A stretch of 42,854 nucleotides of DNA. It comes from Candidatus Gastranaerophilales bacterium (GTDB lineage: Bacteria > Cyanobacteriota > Vampirovibrionia > Gastranaerophilales > Gastranaerophilaceae). The DNA lies in assembly GCA_944325785.1 (NCBI GenBank), contig CALVBN010000001.1:505002-547855 (forward strand), in the 5' to 3' direction. Each line of letters opens with the position of its first letter. Position 1 is the first letter of the stretch. Below the pieces are notes generated by a model. That model saw only the letters and a program-made list of their open reading frames with translations. It searched no databases and was not told where the DNA came from. Below are positions 6,696 to 14,578 of the stretch, piece by piece. The position numbers and the translations under genes were made by a program.

Positions 6696-9131
6696 ATGGG
6701 AATTGATATTTCAAAACTTGAAGGCACACTGAAAACATTAGCAAACCTGTCTGATAAAGACAAAAATGGTAAAATTGAAGGCGAACAAGAAATTTCTATT
6801 TTCAAAAGCTGGGCTGATACAGCATTAGAAAATAGAGACATTACAGATGCAGAGTACAAAAACATCTTCGGACTTGAATCATCTGCATCTAAACCTGCAG
6901 AAACAGTAAAAACAACTGTAGTTACAAACCCTGTTACTTTATCTAAAAAAGATGAAAAAAGAAACAGAAATGCAGTAAAAGATTCTGTTGAAGAACTTGT
7001 TAAAAATGGTACAGCTCCGAAAGATTTAATTGCCCAATTAAGAAAAGAATATCAAAATCCTGAATATAATAAATATATTAATGAAGTAGAATCTATGCTG
7101 AACATGATTCCTGCATATAATTCTAAAGAAGATGTTGAAAAAATACACGACTCAGTAAAAGAACAATTAAAATCCGCTGATAAATGGGATGGTTTCCACA
7201 AAGATATTTTAGGATATCTTGAAGAACAGGCTGAAACAGCACAAATAGAAAAAGAATACGAAGGTCTTGTAAGAAGATATTCTGATATCAAAAAGACAAT
7301 GGCAGGAACAGAACTTGTTAAACAGCAAGGTGACAACTTTAAAGCATATGTAGAAATTCTAAAAGATGAATTACAGACAAAAGGCGCTGACGGCAAGAAA
7401 GAATGGAATAAATCTTATACAAAAGAAGCCTTTGACTATCTTGAAGAATATGCAAAACAAGATGCAAAAGATGTTGTAGAATCAAGACTTGAAGATACTA
7501 CAGGAACATCAAGCCGTAAAATTAAAAAAGAATTAAAACTTCAAAACAAAGGCAAAGATGATTATCAATCAGATGCAATCGGTGATATAAAAACCGAACG
7601 TAAAATCTTTGCAAGAAAAAATCAAGTTGAAAAAACTGCTATTGATTTAGAAAATATCAATAGAGAAGATCTAAGAAAAGAACTTGGCAAAGAATTATTT
7701 GAAAAACTTAATAGAAAATATCTGGGCACTGTTATGAATGAAAATGGCACATATAACTTATCAAAACTCTCAGATGAGATTTTGACAAGAGTTGGCGCCG
7801 ATTATAAAGTTAACCAGTCAAAAGACAAAGAAATGGCTGAATTGACTAATATTGAACGCCACTTAGAAGCTATTATGAATACTGATTTAACAGAAAAAGA
7901 AGTTAAAAAACTTATAAAACTTTGCGACTACAAAATTGAAGGCAAAAACAGAGTGCCGAAAGTATTAAATGCTATAGCAGGCGGTATCGGCGGTGCAGTT
8001 TCAGCTTTCTCTTCAAGTCCGGTTATCAATGTATATGATAGAACCGCACTCAACCTGACACTTGATGCACAAGCGTCAAACGTTGATGACATAATAAATC
8101 AATTTGCAGAATCAGGCATTAAGTTTGATGTTACCAAATTAACTAATAATCAAATCAAAATCTCTATTGAAGATATAACAGAAATCTCAAGAGATAATCG
8201 TATGCTGGATACCTTAAGAGGTCTTGGAATCGGCGTTTTGACAAGTGCAATATTTGATATGGTATTTGGAGAAACTAGAGATGAGAAATCCTGCATGTCA
8301 ATATCTGATTATGATATCAATGATGAAAGATACACAAATGCCGATAAATACAAGGAATATGTCGGACAAATATACAGCAAATCTCCAGAAAAAGTTGAAG
8401 CCTTAGGTCTGCTTGTTGATGAATATCAAAGATTATACGGCGATGAATGGCACGCACATTTCCAACAAGCTTTAAGAGATATGGCTGGTATCGGTTCTAA
8501 ATTGAACCCTGAAGAATGCAGAATGATGAAATTCCATAAACCGGAAGCTCCGCAAGGTTCACAGGCTCAGCCGGAGCAAGGAAATCAAGGGCATCCGCAG
8601 GTTCAAGGACCGCAAGAACAAAACCAAGAGGAAGACACAAAAACCTGCAGTGCATTATTAGACGATACTTATACTGACACCACATTTACATACACAAGAA
8701 AGGGCGGAGATACTTGGAAAGAAATTGTTAAAGCATTCTACCCCTGCTTGGAAGAAGACTATGGTATGTTCGGTAAAGACGGTGCCATAAGAAGACTCAA
8801 AAAAGCATTAAGTTACAATGAAGACGGAAGCTTCAATAATGAAACTTATCAAGCATTGTTAAAGGGCGGAGACCTTCCGAAAACTATGAAATTACCTGCA
8901 CAAATCGACGGATGCGACAGAGTTGATACAGGAGTTGTCAAAAAGGTAAAGGTTCACGGAAATGGTAAAGCCAGAATCCAAACCGTCGGTAACAACAGCG
9001 GTTATACTACATATAAAGCAACTGACGGATGTGATGAACAATACTCTGCAACAGGACGTACAAAACAGGAAGCTTTAAATAATTTAAAAGCAAAAACCGG
9101 CAGAACATACAATAATGAAGCAGAATTTTAA
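6696..9131 (+). CDS. Large protein with EF-hand-like N-terminus and LysM-like C-terminal segment
   Basis: An 811-residue protein of unknown function. Residues 1-62 form a domain shared with the minus-strand gene at 27295-28392 (pattern ID-x3-L-x-G-x-L-x2-LA ... NG ... EIS-x-F ... IFG-x-E). Within it, residues 20-31 resemble a calcium-type EF-hand loop (DKDKNGKIEGEQ), though position 12 is Gln. Residues 70-420 are highly charged and helical. A Gly/Ala-rich amphipathic stretch (about 428-445) and another hydrophobic patch (about 508-525) follow. A Pro/Gln-rich linker (about 612-645) precedes a C-terminal domain (about 660-740) with a GGDTWKEIVKAFYP segment and a LPKTMKLP end, reminiscent of LysM. 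No signal peptide is seen. The start follows AAGGAG, and a strong terminator follows the gene. Confidence 0.85.
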   Translation: MGIDISKLEGTLKTLANLSDKDKNGKIEGEQEISIFKSWADTALENRDITDAEYKNIFGLESSASKPAETVKTTVVTNPVTLSKKDEKRNRNAVKDSVEELVKNGTAPKDLIAQLRKEYQNPEYNKYINEVESMLNMIPAYNSKEDVEKIHDSVKEQLKSADKWDGFHKDILGYLEEQAETAQIEKEYEGLVRRYSDIKKTMAGTELVKQQGDNFKAYVEILKDELQTKGADGKKEWNKSYTKEAFDYLEEYAKQDAKDVVESRLEDTTGTSSRKIKKELKLQNKGKDDYQSDAIGDIKTERKIFARKNQVEKTAIDLENINREDLRKELGKELFEKLNRKYLGTVMNENGTYNLSKLSDEILTRVGADYKVNQSKDKEMAELTNIERHLEAIMNTDLTEKEVKKLIKLCDYKIEGKNRVPKVLNAIAGGIGGAVSAFSSSPVINVYDRTALNLTLDAQASNVDDIINQFAESGIKFDVTKLTNNQIKISIEDITEISRDNRMLDTLRGLGIGVLTSAIFDMVFGETRDEKSCMSISDYDINDERYTNADKYKEYVGQIYSKSPEKVEALGLLVDEYQRLYGDEWHAHFQQALRDMAGIGSKLNPEECRMMKFHKPEAPQGSQAQPEQGNQGHPQVQGPQEQNQEEDTKTCSALLDDTYTDTTFTYTRKGGDTWKEIVKAFYPCLEEDYGMFGKDGAIRRLKKALSYNEDGSFNNETYQALLKGGDLPKTMKLPAQIDGCDRVDTGVVKKVKVHGNGKARIQTVGNNSGYTTYKATDGCDEQYSATGRTKQEALNNLKAKTGRTYNNEAEF

Positions 9132-9177
9132 TCACAAAAACTTATCAGAAATACATGGTTGTTTTTTGAAAATAAAA

Positions 9178-9206
9178 ATAGGCGGATTTAATCAATCCGC
9201 CTATTA
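9178..9206. terminator. Bidirectional intrinsic terminator
   Basis: AATAGGCGGATT and AATCCGCCTATT form a 12-bp stem around a 5-nt loop, with T-runs on the plus side and A-runs that become T-runs on the minus side. It serves both the 811-residue protein gene and the convergent coiled-coil gene. Confidence 0.88.
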
Positions 9207-9224
9207 TTTTTCTCGATTTAATAT

Positions 9225-11789
9225 TTAGCCGAGTACGTCCTCCAGATCACCAATAATACCTTCATTATTGCCGCCACAATCACAGTTACACTTAAAGTTT
9301 TCAAGGATTTCGATTATTCTGTCCAGCTTAGAGCTATAATCCGGATTTGACCAGTCAATACCTTTAAGAAGATTCAAGATCTCATCTAAGATTGCTGAAT
9401 TATTATTAATAGCTTCCATCTTGCTGCTGATTTCCTTCAACAATGCTTCAATTGTAGTTGTATCGACATTTACATTAATATCAAGATTTTCAAGTAACTC
9501 TTTATATCTGTTATAGTTAGTTTCATCATGCTGCTTCCACAACTCCTCTAACTGATCTAATGTAATAGAGGATCCACTTCCGCCTTCTTCAATTGCATTC
9601 TGTATCTTTTGAATTTCTACTTTCAAATCTGCTACCGTACTGTTTAAATTCTGAAGATATTTATTTGCTATTGTTTGATTTGATTGAATAGTACCAAGAC
9701 TTGTGTCAATCTTGCTTAAAAGTGATAATGCATTATCAAACTTAGAATTAAATTGTGACAAATATTGATTAACTTTTGCAGCCTGTTCACCAATTGCTTT
9801 ATACATTGCATCTACTGTTGCCTGAAGTTTATCAATTTGAGCTTCCAAATTCTTAAGTTCGTTTGTTATATCAGAAGAACCGCTGTTTACAGCTGATGTA
9901 ACATCATTTATTGCATCGACAATCTCATCTTTTGAAAGACCTGCAAAGATTTTTAAATCATCTAATTTTGCGTTTATAGTCTGCATTTCTTCCAGTTGTT
10001 TTTGTTCAGTTGCAATATAAGTATTCTGGAATTCCTCAATTTTTGCCTGTAATTGAGCTGATGACATATTAATAGCATCTGAAATTGTCATACCCATTTC
10101 TTTGAACATTTCTTCTAATCTGTCATAATCGATATCACCGGCTCCACCAGTTTGAATATTCTTAATTGCTTCTATCAATTCTTTGTGTCTTGTATCATCT
10201 TTAGCAATTACTAACAGAGTATCAGAATTAGCTTTCAAACCTTTCAAACTTTCCAGCATTTCTTTTTGTGCTGATTGCATCAAGCCTAATTGAGCTGTCT
10301 GAATTTTGTTATCAATAACCAGTTGTTCTAATAACTTAAATTGCTCTGCTTTATCATCTGTATATTGATCCCTAAATGCCTTAAAGTCATTTATCATGTC
10401 AGTAAGTTTTGCATTCATATCATTCAAGATACCTTCTATGGATTCAAGCTTATTAACAACTTCTTCTAATTTTGCAAGCATTTCTTCAGAATAATCTCCG
10501 CCGCTTGCTACTGCTTCTGAGAAGAGTTTATAAATTGCCTGAAGTTCTGAATTTGTAATGCTACCATTTTTATAAATTTCCGGCAGCAACGCTACATATC
10601 TGGTAATTTTAGAAAGCATCAAATTACCCTGTTGTGTTGCCTGAGTATTCTTATTGATTGCATCTATAATCTGAGCTGCAGTCATTTTTTGGATCTGAGC
10701 TTGAGTATAGCCAAGTTTCATTAATGCATCAATCAAATCATTTTTGTTAGCATTTAATGCGTCCACAATTGCATCAAAGTTTGCATCAAGATCAACTTTT
10801 GAATTGATGATAGCATTTTTAATATCTTGCTGGGCTTCAATTTGTTTATTACTTAATACAATCAAGCTATCATTTTGTTCTTGCATATTTTGAAGAGTTT
10901 CATTTGTTATATCGCCGCGTTTAATTAATTCTTCAAAACCTTGTTTGTTTGTTGCAATTAACTCATCCTGTTTTGCAAGCATTTGTTCAAAGTAATTGCT
11001 AAAGTCTTGAATAGCTTGTTCTAATAAGCCTTTAATGTCACCTAATAAGCTTTGGATTTTTTCTAATGCTTCTTGAGCAGTCATATTACCGTTTCTTACT
11101 TCTTCTATTAATTGCTGGAGCAGTGCGTTTGCTTCTTCTTGTGTCTGGCCGTTTTGAACTAACTGGTCTATTATAATTTCCTGGTTAGCTTGATTAACAA
11201 TCATATAGTCAAACATTCTTTGATAGAACTGTTCCGCATTAATATTACCGTTTTTAACTTCTTCGAGCAATTGCATCATATAAGCGTTCATCTGCTGCAT
11301 CTGCTGATTTGTAATCTGCTGTTGTTCAAGCATCTGAGTTAATATTGCTGTTAATTGATTGATCATATCTTGCATTGCAGATAAATCAATATTGATATTT
11401 GTTTCTTCATAAATCTCTGTACCATCAGTACAAGAACTCATTGTTGCAACTCCGCCGAATGTTGCTAATGCCATCATTGCAGCAAGTGCTAATGATTTTA
11501 GCTTTCCGCCTTGGAATGCAATGTTAGATTTATAAGGAGCAACGTATCCTTCTGTTGTTTTTGTTTCTGCAGGCTGCGGTGCTATTTCCTTCATAATACC
11601 TAAATTTGTTGATAATTCCGGATTGCTTACTACATTGTTTAATCCCTGAAACATCAATGTGTTCATACCTGTCTGGGGTTTGTCTGCCTCCGGAGAAGGA
11701 ACTGAGTTTACAGTACCATTTTCAGCCGGGGTTTCTCCGAAACGGATTTTTTTGTTTAATAACAAAAGTTCATTTGAGTTAATGTTCAT
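9225..11789 (-). CDS. Giant coiled-coil surface protein with internal lipoprotein-type signal
   Basis: An 854-residue protein of unknown function. Residues 1-95 are polar and contain three F-(Q/G)-G-type motifs (IRFGE, LMFQG, IAFQGG). Lys96/Lys98 are followed by a hydrophobic stretch (99-117) and a lipobox-like MSSC with Cys120, exactly the layout of a lipoprotein signal except that it is about 95 residues from the start. No Met lies suitably close to serve as an alternative start, and the ATG at 11789 is preceded by AAAAGGAG. Residues 125-830 are almost continuous amphipathic helix rich in Gln, Asn, Leu and Ile. They carry recurring NG(N/S)(I/M)(N/T)-type turns (for example EEVKNGNINAEQ, EEVRNGNMTAQE, YKNGSITNSE). 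The tail has a Cys cluster (CNCDCGG). A long fibrous surface or periplasmic protein is the likely form. Confidence 0.85.
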   Translation of the reverse strand: MNINSNELLLLNKKIRFGETPAENGTVNSVPSPEADKPQTGMNTLMFQGLNNVVSNPELSTNLGIMKEIAPQPAETKTTEGYVAPYKSNIAFQGGKLKSLALAAMMALATFGGVATMSSCTDGTEIYEETNINIDLSAMQDMINQLTAILTQMLEQQQITNQQMQQMNAYMMQLLEEVKNGNINAEQFYQRMFDYMIVNQANQEIIIDQLVQNGQTQEEANALLQQLIEEVRNGNMTAQEALEKIQSLLGDIKGLLEQAIQDFSNYFEQMLAKQDELIATNKQGFEELIKRGDITNETLQNMQEQNDSLIVLSNKQIEAQQDIKNAIINSKVDLDANFDAIVDALNANKNDLIDALMKLGYTQAQIQKMTAAQIIDAINKNTQATQQGNLMLSKITRYVALLPEIYKNGSITNSELQAIYKLFSEAVASGGDYSEEMLAKLEEVVNKLESIEGILNDMNAKLTDMINDFKAFRDQYTDDKAEQFKLLEQLVIDNKIQTAQLGLMQSAQKEMLESLKGLKANSDTLLVIAKDDTRHKELIEAIKNIQTGGAGDIDYDRLEEMFKEMGMTISDAINMSSAQLQAKIEEFQNTYIATEQKQLEEMQTINAKLDDLKIFAGLSKDEIVDAINDVTSAVNSGSSDITNELKNLEAQIDKLQATVDAMYKAIGEQAAKVNQYLSQFNSKFDNALSLLSKIDTSLGTIQSNQTIANKYLQNLNSTVADLKVEIQKIQNAIEEGGSGSSITLDQLEELWKQHDETNYNRYKELLENLDINVNVDTTTIEALLKEISSKMEAINNNSAILDEILNLLKGIDWSNPDYSSKLDRIIEILENFKCNCDCGGNNEGIIGDLEDVLG

Positions 11790-11908
11790 ACGTTTATGCT
11801 CCTTTTTACATAATTGGTTTTACAGTTGTATCAATCGAAAAACGTATGAAAAATATTTTTGCTATTGAAAATACATAATATTTACAAAAATTAACATTTT
11901 TATAGTTA

Positions 11909-11937
11909 TTGTCAAAGGAGTTATTTATATATATAAT
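11909..11937 (+). promoter_or_regulatory. Sigma-70-type promoter of lysC
   Basis: TTGTCA (11909-11914) and TATAAT (11932-11937) are spaced by 17 bp. The predicted start near 11944 gives a leader of about 22 nt. This rules out the longer TTG start at 11909, which lies in the -35 box. Confidence 0.75.
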
Positions 11938-11965
11938 ATTGAGGAATGTATTATGGGTTAATATC

Positions 11966-13231
11966 ATGAAAAATATAATAGTTCAAAAATTTGGTGGAAC
12001 ATCCGTTGCTGATATAGAAAAAATTAAAAATGTAGCTAAAGCAGTAATAAGAGAGAAAAATCTCGGCAATGACATTGTCGTTGTAGTTTCTGCAATGGGA
12101 CATACCACTGATTATTTATGTAAAATGGCAAAAGAAATCTCTGATAACCCGTCATCAAGAGAAATGGACATGCTTCTATCTACGGGCGAAGGCGTTTCGA
12201 TTGCCCTTCTTGCAATGGCGCTTCAAGCACAAGGCTGTCCGGCTGTAAGCATGAACGCTATTCAGGTTGGGATTATGACCGAAAAAGTACATTCTAAAGC
12301 AAGAATCATAAATATCAAAACAGATAAAATAAAAAGTCATTTAGCAAAAGGAGAAGTTGTTGTTGTTGCAGGTTTCCAAGGCGTAACTGATGATTTAGAA
12401 ATAACGACCCTTGGAAGGGGCGGCTCTGATACATCGGCGGTTGCTCTTGCCGGCGCTCTTAATGCAAAACGATGCGATATTTATACAGATGTCGAAGGTG
12501 TTTACACAACTGACCCAAGAATAGTACCGCATGCTTCAAGGCTTGATGAAATTTCATACATTGAAATGCTGGAGCTTGCAAGAGTCGGGGCAAATGTTCT
12601 GCACCCGAGAGCTGTAGAAACAGCAAAACAATATAATGTGCCTGTCAGAGTAAGAAGCACTTTCAAATTAGATAATTTAGGAACTTTAATATTAGGAGTT
12701 GATGAAATGGAATTACACAGACCTGTTACCGGTGTTGCATCGGATTTATCGCAGCTTAGAGTTGTTGTTTGTGACGTAAAAGATAACCCGGGAACAGCTG
12801 CTGTACTGTTTAACAGCCTTGCTAAAGAAAATATATCAGTTGATATGATAATACAGTCTTATGCAAGAAAAGCCTTGAATACTAATGATATTGCCTTCAC
12901 TATAGATAAAGGCGATATTGAAAAAACTCTTGAAATTATACAAAAAGTTAAAGATAAAATTGAATACAGCAATGTTTTTGTAGATGACAAAATTGCAAAA
13001 GTTTCAATTGTTGGCGCCGGCATGATAGACCGCCCAGGTATAGCTGCTATGATGTTTAAAACACTTGCAGATCTTGGTATAAATATAAAGATGATTTCTA
13101 CAAGTGAAATTAAAATCAGCTGTATCGTTGCAGAAGATAAAGCAAAAGAAGCTGTTGCTGGATTGCACAAGGCTTTTCACTTAGACAGCGAAGAAATTGC
13201 AGAAGTTAAAGGTGATTTACCGAACATATAA
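11966..13231 (+). CDS. lysC: Aspartate kinase
   Basis: A 421-residue aspartokinase that phosphorylates L-aspartate in the first step of lysine, threonine, methionine and diaminopimelate synthesis. The N-terminal KFGGTS motif (residues 8-13) and GRGGSDTSA motif mark the amino acid kinase domain. Two C-terminal ACT domains (about 265-335 and 345-410) suggest allosteric feedback inhibition. The full length fits the two-ACT class. The ATG at 11966 is chosen because the promoter excludes longer starts. The leader carries GAGGAA followed by ATG GGT TAA, a two-codon ORF ending 4 nt before the lysC ATG, while lysC itself has only a weak Shine-Dalgarno sequence. A gene for a secreted protein follows 12 nt downstream. 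Confidence 0.95.
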   Translation: MKNIIVQKFGGTSVADIEKIKNVAKAVIREKNLGNDIVVVVSAMGHTTDYLCKMAKEISDNPSSREMDMLLSTGEGVSIALLAMALQAQGCPAVSMNAIQVGIMTEKVHSKARIINIKTDKIKSHLAKGEVVVVAGFQGVTDDLEITTLGRGGSDTSAVALAGALNAKRCDIYTDVEGVYTTDPRIVPHASRLDEISYIEMLELARVGANVLHPRAVETAKQYNVPVRVRSTFKLDNLGTLILGVDEMELHRPVTGVASDLSQLRVVVCDVKDNPGTAAVLFNSLAKENISVDMIIQSYARKALNTNDIAFTIDKGDIEKTLEIIQKVKDKIEYSNVFVDDKIAKVSIVGAGMIDRPGIAAMMFKTLADLGINIKMISTSEIKISCIVAEDKAKEAVAGLHKAFHLDSEEIAEVKGDLPNI

Positions 13232-13243
13232 AAGAGGGGAAAA

Positions 13244-13717
13244 ATGAAAAAAACACTAGTTTTGATAATAGCATTATTAACCGTTACAATATCTGTAATG
13301 GCTGATGATAAAGACGATGTAATGAAATTTTTCAACAGTTATGTTAATGCAGCCAATAATTATAGTCCGGCTGTAGCAGGAATGTATTCGCCAAATGCAA
13401 AAATAATAAGGCAGGTTGTCAAACCGGACGGTACAACCCAGGACGTTACAACAAATACATCTACTTATATAACTCAGATGAAACTAGGACAAGCAGGAGC
13501 CAAACTTCGGAATTACAAAAACAATTATTCTAATATAAACGTTACAGAAGTCGGAAAAGACAAGTATAAAGTATCTTCATTAAGACAGCCCTCTGGAGAA
13601 AATTACAAGTTAAAAACATATATGATTATTCAAAAACAACCGGATGGGAAATGGCTAATTACAGAAGAACTTATGCAGACAAAAGTTCAAACATTTCTAA
13701 AATATGCTAAAAACTAA
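13244..13717 (+). CDS. Secreted NTF2-like/SnoaL-fold protein
   Basis: A 157-residue protein with a clear Sec signal peptide (MKKTLVLIIALL..., cleavage probably after VMA at about residue 20). The mature part has an NTF2-like layout: an N-terminal helix (DDVMKFFNSYVNAANN), a segment starting MYSPNAKII, and C-terminal strands (YMIIQKQPDGKWLITEELMQT). Such domains are found in ketosteroid-isomerase-like enzymes and in non-enzymatic binding proteins, and no catalytic residues can be assigned. The gene begins 12 nt after lysC with AGAGGGG as the ribosome binding site and is probably co-transcribed with it. It ends at a bidirectional terminator. Confidence 0.8.
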   Translation: MKKTLVLIIALLTVTISVMADDKDDVMKFFNSYVNAANNYSPAVAGMYSPNAKIIRQVVKPDGTTQDVTTNTSTYITQMKLGQAGAKLRNYKNNYSNINVTEVGKDKYKVSSLRQPSGENYKLKTYMIIQKQPDGKWLITEELMQTKVQTFLKYAKN

Positions 13718-13718
13718 T

Positions 13719-13747
13719 AAAAAAAGGCGGTTATCCCGCCTTTTTTT
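13719..13747. terminator. Bidirectional intrinsic terminator
   Basis: AAAAAAGGCGG-TTAT-CCCGCCTTTTTT forms a GC stem with a T-run on each strand, between two convergent genes. It overlaps the stop region of the minus-strand lipoprotein gene. Confidence 0.85.
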
Positions 13748-14498
13748 ATTGCATTGACTTCATTCTTTTTGTCATCTCTTTCATCATTGTTTCCATATCA
13801 GCTTTTTGCACCCCAGACGGTAAATCAAATGTTGAATCCGGAATATCTGAAATATCAACCTTAACAAGATTTGTTACAACATCTGAATTTGCCCCCTGTT
13901 TTTGCGGATTTGGAGCTGATAATTTGTGATAAACTGCAATTCCGTATTTATCGCTTACACAAGCTTCTCTTGAATCGTCAAATTTTATCATACGGCAGTC
14001 AAAGCCGTTCATTTTAGCCTTCTGGTTTTCAAACTGCCCGCTGCTGCCTTTGTCATTCGCTGGAAGCATTGATGCAAGTGCTAATCCCTCGCGCCAATAA
14101 AATAAAGATCCTGTCGGATTTTGTGTATTTATCACAGCTTTCAATGTTTCACTGTCCATATCTTTTTTTACCATATCAAGCATTGGATTTTTTAATGCGT
14201 ACGGCGAACCGCTTGAATAACTCAACAAATCCGTTCCATCATAAAGAACAGCACCGACATATGAACTTCCTCCGTTCATAGAAAACTCTGATTTCCACTT
14301 TTCACCTTTTAGATATGTTTTATAGTACAATTCCGTACCATCAACATTCTGTTTTGCTTCTATTGTATATGCAGGGATTTTCGCACTTACATCTTTCATT
14401 GCAGACTCATACTCATCAATCGTTTTGTAAGTCTTAGTACACCCGCTCAGCATAACAACACTTGCTAGTAACAAGACCATTGTGCCTAATTTGTTCAT
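13746..14498 (-). CDS. Lipoprotein, possible LolA-like fold
   Basis: A 250-residue lipoprotein: residues 1-19 form a type II signal (MNKLGTMVLLLASVVMLSGC) with Cys20 as the lipidated residue. The mature part alternates beta-like segments (AYTIEAKQNV, YYKTYLKGEKWKSEF, VGAVLYDGTDLLSY), as in LolA/LolB-type or DUF4412-like carriers. A Cys pair (GFDCRMIKF and EACVSDKYG) could form a disulphide. The C-terminus is Met/Lys-rich and helical. The start follows AGGAGAG. It is transcribed toward the lysC unit and separated from it by a shared terminator. The exact function is unknown and the fold assignment is tentative. Confidence 0.82.
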   Translation of the reverse strand: MNKLGTMVLLLASVVMLSGCTKTYKTIDEYESAMKDVSAKIPAYTIEAKQNVDGTELYYKTYLKGEKWKSEFSMNGGSSYVGAVLYDGTDLLSYSSGSPYALKNPMLDMVKKDMDSETLKAVINTQNPTGSLFYWREGLALASMLPANDKGSSGQFENQKAKMNGFDCRMIKFDDSREACVSDKYGIAVYHKLSAPNPQKQGANSDVVTNLVKVDISDIPDSTFDLPSGVQKADMETMMKEMTKRMKSMQ

Positions 14499-14578
14499 TG
14501 CTTCTCTCCTATTAAAATTTACAGTATTGATTTTAACAAATTATGTATAATCGGTCAATCGTATAAAAACAATATTGT

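Noticed and set aside
6696..9131. The 811-residue protein as a polymorphic toxin or phage tape measure
   Set aside because: No toxin domain, immunity gene or phage genes are visible; only length and helicity would support it.
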